DNA of 64,000 bases from Oikopleura dioica (lineage: Eukaryota > Chordata > Appendicularia > Copelata > Oikopleuridae). The stretch spans positions 6,952,501 through 7,016,500 of the forward strand of contig OU015568.1 of assembly GCA_907165135.1 (NCBI GenBank), read 5' to 3'. The first letter of the stretch is position 1; the number at the start of each line of letters is the position of its first letter. The notes under the pieces were generated by a model. It ran no database searches, had not been told where the DNA came from, and worked only from the letters and a program-made list of their open reading frames with translations. Below, in pieces: positions 58,084-64,000 of the stretch. The position numbers and the translations under genes were made by a program.

Positions 58084-61000
58084 TTAGAAGTATCCTTGTC
58101 GGTTGCCCCCGAAACCTCCTCGACCTCGAAAGCCTCCGCCTCTATTCCCACCGAACGAGCCTCTGTTGCCTCCAAATGAGCCTCGATTACCACCAAATCC
58201 TCGGCCTCTGTTGCCGAATCCACCGCCTCTTCGTTCCATGCCGAAGTTAGCGGGAAGAATGCCACCTCTTCCTCCTCCCATCGGCCTTGGACTTGAAAAG
58301 TTGCCACCTCCACGGGCTCCTCCAAAGCTGCCTCCTGGAGAACCTCTCTGCGGAGTCCAAGACCGTCCGCCTCCTCCAGGGCTGCCACCAGAAGCACCAC
58401 CTTGGAAACCACCTCTTGCAAATTGCTTCGGAGGTGGAGCACCCATGCCAAAACTCTCAAATCGGTCCATTCCTCGGATTGATTGATGACAATCTTGCAG
58501 TGAAGAAGAGCTATTTAAATTGAAGTGAAAAACTATTTTGAAAAGAAGCAAAAACCTTGGAATCGCGAGAGGAGAGGATACTTTCGTGATGATATCGATG
58601 AGCATCTTGTCTTCATTTCCAAAAGATATCACATTTTCTGGATTACTGACGCTCGTGATGACGATTCCGTCAATTTCCGATTTCAGCGAGCAAAGATAAG
58701 CAGCATTTTCTGGCTTCATCTGAAAGAATCGATGATATTTCAATAAAATAATCTCTCGTAATTACCGCGATTGGAATCCACTCATCGACGGTAACGATTC
58801 CATCGGAGACCGCCACAGATTTCGACGAAAGAACAAGTTGAGCAGCCGTTACATTTGTCGTTTGCCTGGCAGTGACACATTTGGTTCGCACTTTTTCCGA
58901 AAACATGAACGCTTGATGAGGAAAGACGACTCCTTTGTTGCCGAAGGGGCAGTTGGCCGAATGTTTGTGAAGCAGCGCTTGCTTCCCATCAACAATCACT
59001 TTTCGGCCATCGGTATGAATTGCTACATTTGGTGCGAGAGCCAGAGCGAGTAGAGTGATCGCAGCATCAAGTCGTTCGTCCTCTTGGCTGTTCGTGATTC
59101 CTTTGGGTACTAGCGATTCCTCGGGAAAGCCGAAATTGAAGAGAATTTCCATCAGTTGCCGTTTCGCTTCCCAAGTGCACCTCATTGTCGACATATTTAT
59201 CTGTTTGGCATCACACCAGCTCTGCTCTCGGTCTGGGCCGCCCTCTCGTATTCGATTCCAATCGTCAAACAGACAGAGCAAAGCCACATGATCAGAGAAT
59301 CTATCACCCGCGTATTGACGATGCTTGCCAGGCATTCGTTTACCTTCAATTTGAAAAGGCTCGTTGAAGCAAGAAGCCGCGGCAATTGTCGTCATACAGT
59401 CGCCAATTCCGAAGGCGGCGCCGAGAATAAGCATTTTTCCGAGTCTTGGCTCCAGCGGAAGTCGGGCGAGGATCCGGCCGAGTGGTGTCATCTCTCCATT
59501 TTTGTCCAAAGCGTTGAGCTCCTTCAAAGTGTGTTCAGCCTCAATGACGACATCGAGAGAAGGGACTTCAAGAGCTTTGGACAAGAAATCAGCGATGCTT
59601 CCCAAACGCAGGAGCTTGATCGTGAGAGCGACCGAGTGAAGCGGAGTTCGCAAGATTTCAGGAGTAGCTTGCTCGTCCAGTCGATCGTGGCGCTCTTTTG
59701 TGATGAGATTGAAGCAGAAACCCTCACGAACTCGACCAGCTCGACCCTTTCGCTGCTCAATATTTGATTGAGATGCCCACACGGTAGCATAATTTGTCAT
59801 GTTGTTGTGAGAAGTAAACATCTTCATTTTCACTTTACACGAATCAATTACGAACGAAACATCGTCGATCGTTATCGAAGTTTCGGCAATATTAGTTGAC
59901 AGGATGACTTTTGTGACTCCTTCTGGTGGGTGAACAAAAACTTGGTACTGGTCTTCCCTGGGAATTTGAGAATGAAGCGGAAGGATTCGATAACCAGGTC
60001 CGCCGAAAATGTGATGATTGTTCAGATGCCTCATCAGTCCAGATATCGAGGCCCATCCAGGAAGAAAAACTAGAATCGCGCCGGGGACATTCAAACTCTT
60101 GATGTACGAAAGCAGTTGTTCGATGACGCCATAATCGATGAGTGCCTCACTCATTTGAGAAACGGCCTGTCGGGTTTCTGGAGCGTAATCTTCGCTAACA
60201 AGTTCGTTGCAGTTTGTCTTGTCTTGTTGAATAAGCGCGTCCTGATCTTCCGCATTTTCTTCGTTTTGCTCATCGTTGCGCTTCTTTCTCTTTCGCTGCT
60301 TTGAATTCATGATCTTAACTTCCGGGCTGTAGTTGAGCATCTGCACAATATCCTCCAAAAAGTACTGTGTCACCGGAAACGTCCTTCCTGAGACTTCAAC
60401 GACAGGTGCGCCGCCGAAGTATTCTGAGAAGGCACTAGTGTCGATTGTTGCTGACATGAGGATGATTCGGACATTCGGGAACTCTGCGTAAATGTCTCGA
60501 AGGACGACGAGCAAGAAGTCTGTGTTCAAGTCTCGCTCGTGAATTTCATCAACGACGACGTGGCTGACTCCTCGGAGGCCAGATTCTAGCTTTCGAAGAA
60601 GCACTCCGACCGTGCAGAGCATGATCGAACCGTGTGATCTCGGAAAGACAGATTCGAAGCGCACCGAATAGCCGCAAGATTGACCTTGCTCCTCCCCTCG
60701 TTCTTTTGCGATTCGGTCAGCGATTGAAACAGCTGAAATTTTTCTTGGCTGGGTGACAATAACGTTGCATTCGCCACCGCATTTGGCCTCCAAGGCTTGC
60801 TCGAGAATGTATTGAGGTAGTTGTGTTGTCTTTCCACTTCCGGTTGCTCCCTTGACGATTGTGACGGTGTTGTTGTTGATGGTATCGAGCAATTGTTGCC
60901 GAGCATTGAAAATTGGCAGATTGTTTCGTGTTTCGGCGATGGCGGGGTCTATTTGCGAGAGTCGGATTTGTTCCTGCTGCTCAATATCAGCGTTGATCTC

Positions 61001-62305
61001 TTCCATCGAGGCAGACACATAAGGCCCTTCTTCGATGTTCGACCCAGTCCAAGGATTCCAACTGGGCATCGGAGGACACCAAGGAATACAACCGCCAGGA
61101 ACAGGCTCTTGCTCTTCGAATTTAACCATGCTTTCGACATTGAGCGAACCATCTTTGGTGAAATCTGCGACTTGGATGCCCAGCTCCTTGACTGTACTTT
61201 TCAGTTCTGCTGCTAGGTCGTCATTGAAATCGCCGCCGATCGGGTCGAACTCTGTTTCAGACTGTTTCTTCTTTGCTTCGCCAGTATAAGCTGGAATCGC
61301 GCCGAGGTGATAAAGCTGACGGACGATGGAGAGGGAAGCAGATCTTTCCGCAGACTAAAATTTGCTGAAGAAAGGGTTGGGCAAAGATAGAGGTGGTACC
61401 TTTTTAGTAGAAGCAGACTCTCTCGCCTGGAGGCTTCTACGAAGCTTGGGCACGTAGAAGGTCATCTCCGCAAGAAAAGAACGCATGTTATCAGGCCCAA
61501 CAGCGCGAAAACTCGCCTGTGGTGCTTGAATACGATTATCCACACAGAACTGGTTCAGTTGCTGTCGCCCATTTTCGAGCGTCCATCCACCGTGGATTTT
61601 CGCAGTCAAATCGACCCCTTCAGCATTTGCAGTTTGATCTGCTGTTCGCTGGTCTAGCATTTGCTGTCGATTCTGGTAGTCGGCGAGCATTTGTCCTTTC
61701 GCGGAAGCCCCAGCGCCAAATTTGCCATAGCCACCGAAATGCCCGGATTCTTGATTTTGAGGAGTCGCTCCTAGTTTCGTGTGAGGCAGTTGTTTTCCGC
61801 CTGGAAGTGACACCGGTCCTCCTTTTTAAAATAAGAAGATAATGGCAAATAAGAAAGCCTACCTTTGAATCCAGGAGAATTATCGGCGGTGAAACTAGGT
61901 TCGGGGACAACTCCAGCATTTGTAAACGGAAATTCAGACTGGTTAACATGTCCTTCTCGCAGGAGATACTGGCAGAAATCGAAAGCAGCGTGAGCTTGAG
62001 AATCTTTCTTTGAGCCAGCGTTTCCAACTCCGATGTAGCCAAAGCTTGATGCTCGAAGTTCACACTTGAAACGAACTTTTCCTCGACCGGGAGCTAAAAT
62101 AACGATTTTTATTAAATAAAAATAGATCGAATTAGTTTAAAATATACTGATATGACTAAAAATAGACTCAAAAGTTAATAAAAAAATACATTTTCATTAT
62201 TTCTAAAGTTATCTTTGTATTACCAGGTCTTATGTCATAATTAGGGTGGATTTGTTTTCTCTGCAGCCAAGAATTAAGCCAGGCTTTCACATTCGTATCT
62301 GTCAT
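58084..62305 (-). CDS. DHX9: ATP-dependent RNA helicase A (DHX9/maleless)
   Basis: DEAH-box helicase unwinding RNA and RNA-DNA hybrids in the nucleus. Exons 62224-62305, 61863-62093, 61400-61821, 58766-61354, 58556-58719, 58084-58510; 1,304 residues. Order: dsRBD1 (WLNSWLQRKQIHPNY, FKCELRASSFGYIGVGNAGSK), Gly-rich linker, dsRBD2 region (ENGRQQLNQFC, MTFYVPKLRR), MTAD-like GGCIPWCPPMPSWNPW, helicase core with motif I GATGSGKTTQLPQ, motif II DEIHERD, SATID, NIAETSITID and QRKGRAGR, winged-helix and OB regions, then an RGG tail rich in GGNRGSFGGNRG repeats. All helicase motifs are intact. One 2.6-kb exon holds the core. The start ATG follows a TTCTAAG acceptor by 8 nt. Confidence 0.97.
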
Positions 62306-62501
62306 TTCTTCTTCTTAGAAATATCTCTTACTGTATTCTTTTTCCCTTCTCTTTATTCCAGGAAGTGAAAGATGGGCGAGAAAGTGAGTAATCTGGGAAC
62401 GCAGATTTGAGCGCCGATTGGCCGAGCGCGACTTTCTTTTTCCCTTCGAGACCGAACCATTTTCGAAGCAATCCGAGAAATTGAAAATTGAAGAAAAGAA
62501 A
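62306..62501. promoter_or_regulatory. Divergent promoter region, DHX9 and TMBIM4
   Basis: Only 196 bp separate the two oppositely oriented ATGs. No TATA box is evident. A shared bidirectional promoter is inferred from spacing alone. Confidence 0.4.
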
Positions 62502-64000
62502 ATGGCGAAAGGAGAAATGGAAGAACCGCTGATTGATTACAAAGAGAATCCCCAGAAGAATAGAAGTTCTATCGGTAGGCTTACCGGACTAAAATTCGGC
62601 CAATTTTTCTAGCTTAGTTGTGGGGTCCTATGACACATATTTGGAATGCTTAAAAGCTGGGCTTTCATTTGAGCCCAAAATCAAGGGGTCTGGGTCATGC
62701 CCGAAAGGCAAATTTTGGGACCGGAAGTTCCCAAATAAGCACTAGAACTCTTTGATCGATATTTTCGATTGGTTTGGGATCTCAAGGGCAATGGAGAGTG
62801 GGTGAATTAGAAAGTGTAGACTCTGAGCTTTCTTTAGAGCCAATAAAAGCTTGCCGCCCTCGGGTTTAACGCACTCTAGTGGCCAGAGAACTTGGGAATA
62901 TGGGTATTTTTCGACAGAAACTCGGGAAAAAATGAGAAACAACCTCCCAGATCAACCGTGGTTCAATGTTCTAAGACTCATTTATTGTTTATAGTTGTTC
63001 AAGAAACGAAATAAGTAGGTTTAGAATTCGAAAATTTTGAGTCGAAACCTGAAGTTTCCAGACTAAAGCACTGTCCATTTCAACTTCTAGGGCCATTAGA
63101 GGGCGCTAGACCAACGGGCGGCAAAATTTTATTGGCTCTTAACCCCTGCCCGCACGGAAAATTTGTTACCCCTGCCCGCATATCGACCTACGCGTAGGTC
63201 GGGCCCTTTAAGGGTCTTTGAGTCGTGATAAAATTTTCGAAAGGACTTGAATGGAAAGATAAAAGGCTGAGCTATCTTCTGGACATGATCAAATATCAAA
63301 TGTCAAATGTCAAACGTGAACAAATGTCGTTTTTCCATAAGTATAATTGCGATTAAAAGAAAATTTACCTACGCGTAGGTCGATATGCGGGCAGGGGTTA
63401 AGAAAGCTCAGAGTCTAAGCTTTCTATGTCACCTATTTTTCAAAGCTCTAGATATCCCAAACCCATCGTAAAAATCGGTAGAAGAGTTTTTGTCCCGAAT
63501 TTGGAACTTCCAGTCCCAAAATTTGCCTTCCGGGCATGACCCAAACCCCTTGATATGGTGCCCAAATGAAAGCCCAGCTTCTGGGCTTTCTAATACTGTA
63601 TCATATGACCCCCCAAATAAGCTAGAAAAATGGGCCAAAATTTAGTCCGGTAAGCCTATCTATCGGTACTTTCAAGAGAGAAAAAATAAAAATTTGAAAA
63701 ATGAATTAAATTTCAGAGGATGATTTCAATTATGGCAACAATGTTCTTTCCTCCTCCGCCGAGATCCAAAAGGGCTTCCTTCGTAAAGTCTATGGAATCC
63801 TCACCGTTCAGGTACTTTTCTCACTAATTGAACAGGAGCGAATTAATCTATATGTTCAGATTCTGATGACTATCGGAGTCTCTGCGATCTGCATGGCCTT
63901 TGATCCTGTCAAACTGTTCTTACAAGCAAATCCGGCAATTCCCGGCATCTCCGGTCTTGCCTGTTTTGGCCTGCTCATTGCTCTCATGGTTCATCGACGA
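62502..64000 (+). CDS. TMBIM4: TMBIM4/Lifeguard-4-like BAX-inhibitor family protein, 3' end outside window
   Basis: Multi-pass Golgi/ER membrane protein that modulates calcium release and apoptosis in vertebrates. Exons 62502-62574, 63717-63811 and 63860 to the window end. It begins MAKGEMEEPLIDY, then the family signature EDDFNYGNNV, GFLRKVYGILTVQ and the first membrane segments (ILMTIGVSAICMAF; ISGLACFGLLIALMV). The first intron (62575-63716) is 1,142 bp, far above the local norm, because it is filled by a foldback element. The remaining five membrane segments lie beyond the window. Confidence 0.9.
62577..63668. mobile_element. Foldback element filling TMBIM4 intron 1, with nested inverted repeat
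   Basis: The first about 200 bp of the intron (from GGCTTACCGGACTAAA) and the last about 200 bp are inverted copies of roughly 80% identity by eye (TTTAGTCCGGTAAGCC at the right end). Inside lies a second, nearly perfect inverted pair: CCCCTGCCCGCATATCGAC then CTACGCGTAGGTC at about 63171-63201, and its reverse complement at about 63367-63400. TATCGGTA flanks both outer ends (62571-62578 and 63661-63668), a possible 8-bp target duplication. No transposase seen, so non-autonomous. Confidence 0.82.

Noticed and set aside
58103-58486. Pro-rich plus-strand ORF
   Set aside because: It is the antisense of the Gly/Arg-rich RGG tail of DHX9.

Overview
The window is animal nuclear DNA from a very compact genome, most likely an appendicularian tunicate (Oikopleura/Fritillaria type). 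This is inferred from gene structure, not from a species match. Introns are mostly 40-50 nt GT-AG. Several junctions resolve only as GA-AG, GC-AG or stranger pairs. Many ATGs sit 1-20 nt after a bare 3' splice acceptor, as expected for spliced-leader trans-splicing. Genes are packed at 100-400 bp spacing, in runs on one strand. All exon models were built by hand from reading frames, splice sites and protein-family knowledge.

Layout. 1-6.1 kb (+): a glycine-receptor chloride channel subunit whose gene holds seven copies of one MITE-like element. Two copies sit exactly inside conserved coding segments and must be removed as introns with non-canonical ends. 7.0-9.4 kb (-): three tandem paralogs of a small coiled-coil protein with an FG/GLFG tail; the tail is missing in one copy and another copy is frameshifted. 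9.7-14.2 kb: orphan proteins, including a 56-residue two-exon gene and a Thr-rich, probably GPI-anchored mucin. 14.4-16.1 kb (-): GTPBP1-type GTPase. 16.5-22.6 kb (-): tandem GH31 alpha-glucosidase (maltase-glucoamylase/sucrase-isomaltase family) with two trefoil domains and a C-terminal GPI-like tail. 23.6-24.1 kb (+): small single-pass membrane protein.

24.1-29.1 kb is repeat territory dominated by an apparently perfect satellite of 56 units of 56 bp. It directly precedes a roughly 2,000-residue membrane lectin (29.1-35.7 kb, +), in which one C-type lectin domain is nested in a discoidin domain and one fibronectin type II module is nested in another C-type lectin domain. 36.1-42.2 kb (+): EF-hand/WD40 protein. 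One large intron hosts an antisense rhomboid-like pseudoprotease, and one small intron is built from telomere-like repeats. A 684-bp tandem duplication then repeats its last exons and the start of the next gene (43.1 kb). 43.8-44.5 kb (+): secreted peptidoglycan-binding-like repeat protein.

45.0-62.3 kb is a run of minus-strand housekeeping genes: PP4 catalytic subunit, a ZC3H14-N-terminus/RS/RRM fusion, DPH1, ropporin-like, FAM76, HGH1, PGAM5 and DHX9. Several are close enough to be operons. At 62.5 kb a TMBIM4-type gene starts on + and runs off the window; its first intron is almost wholly a long foldback element.

The most original signals are the MITEs acting as introns in the receptor gene, the nested-domain lectin beside a homogeneous satellite, the nested pseudo-rhomboid and the RNA-binding fusion.
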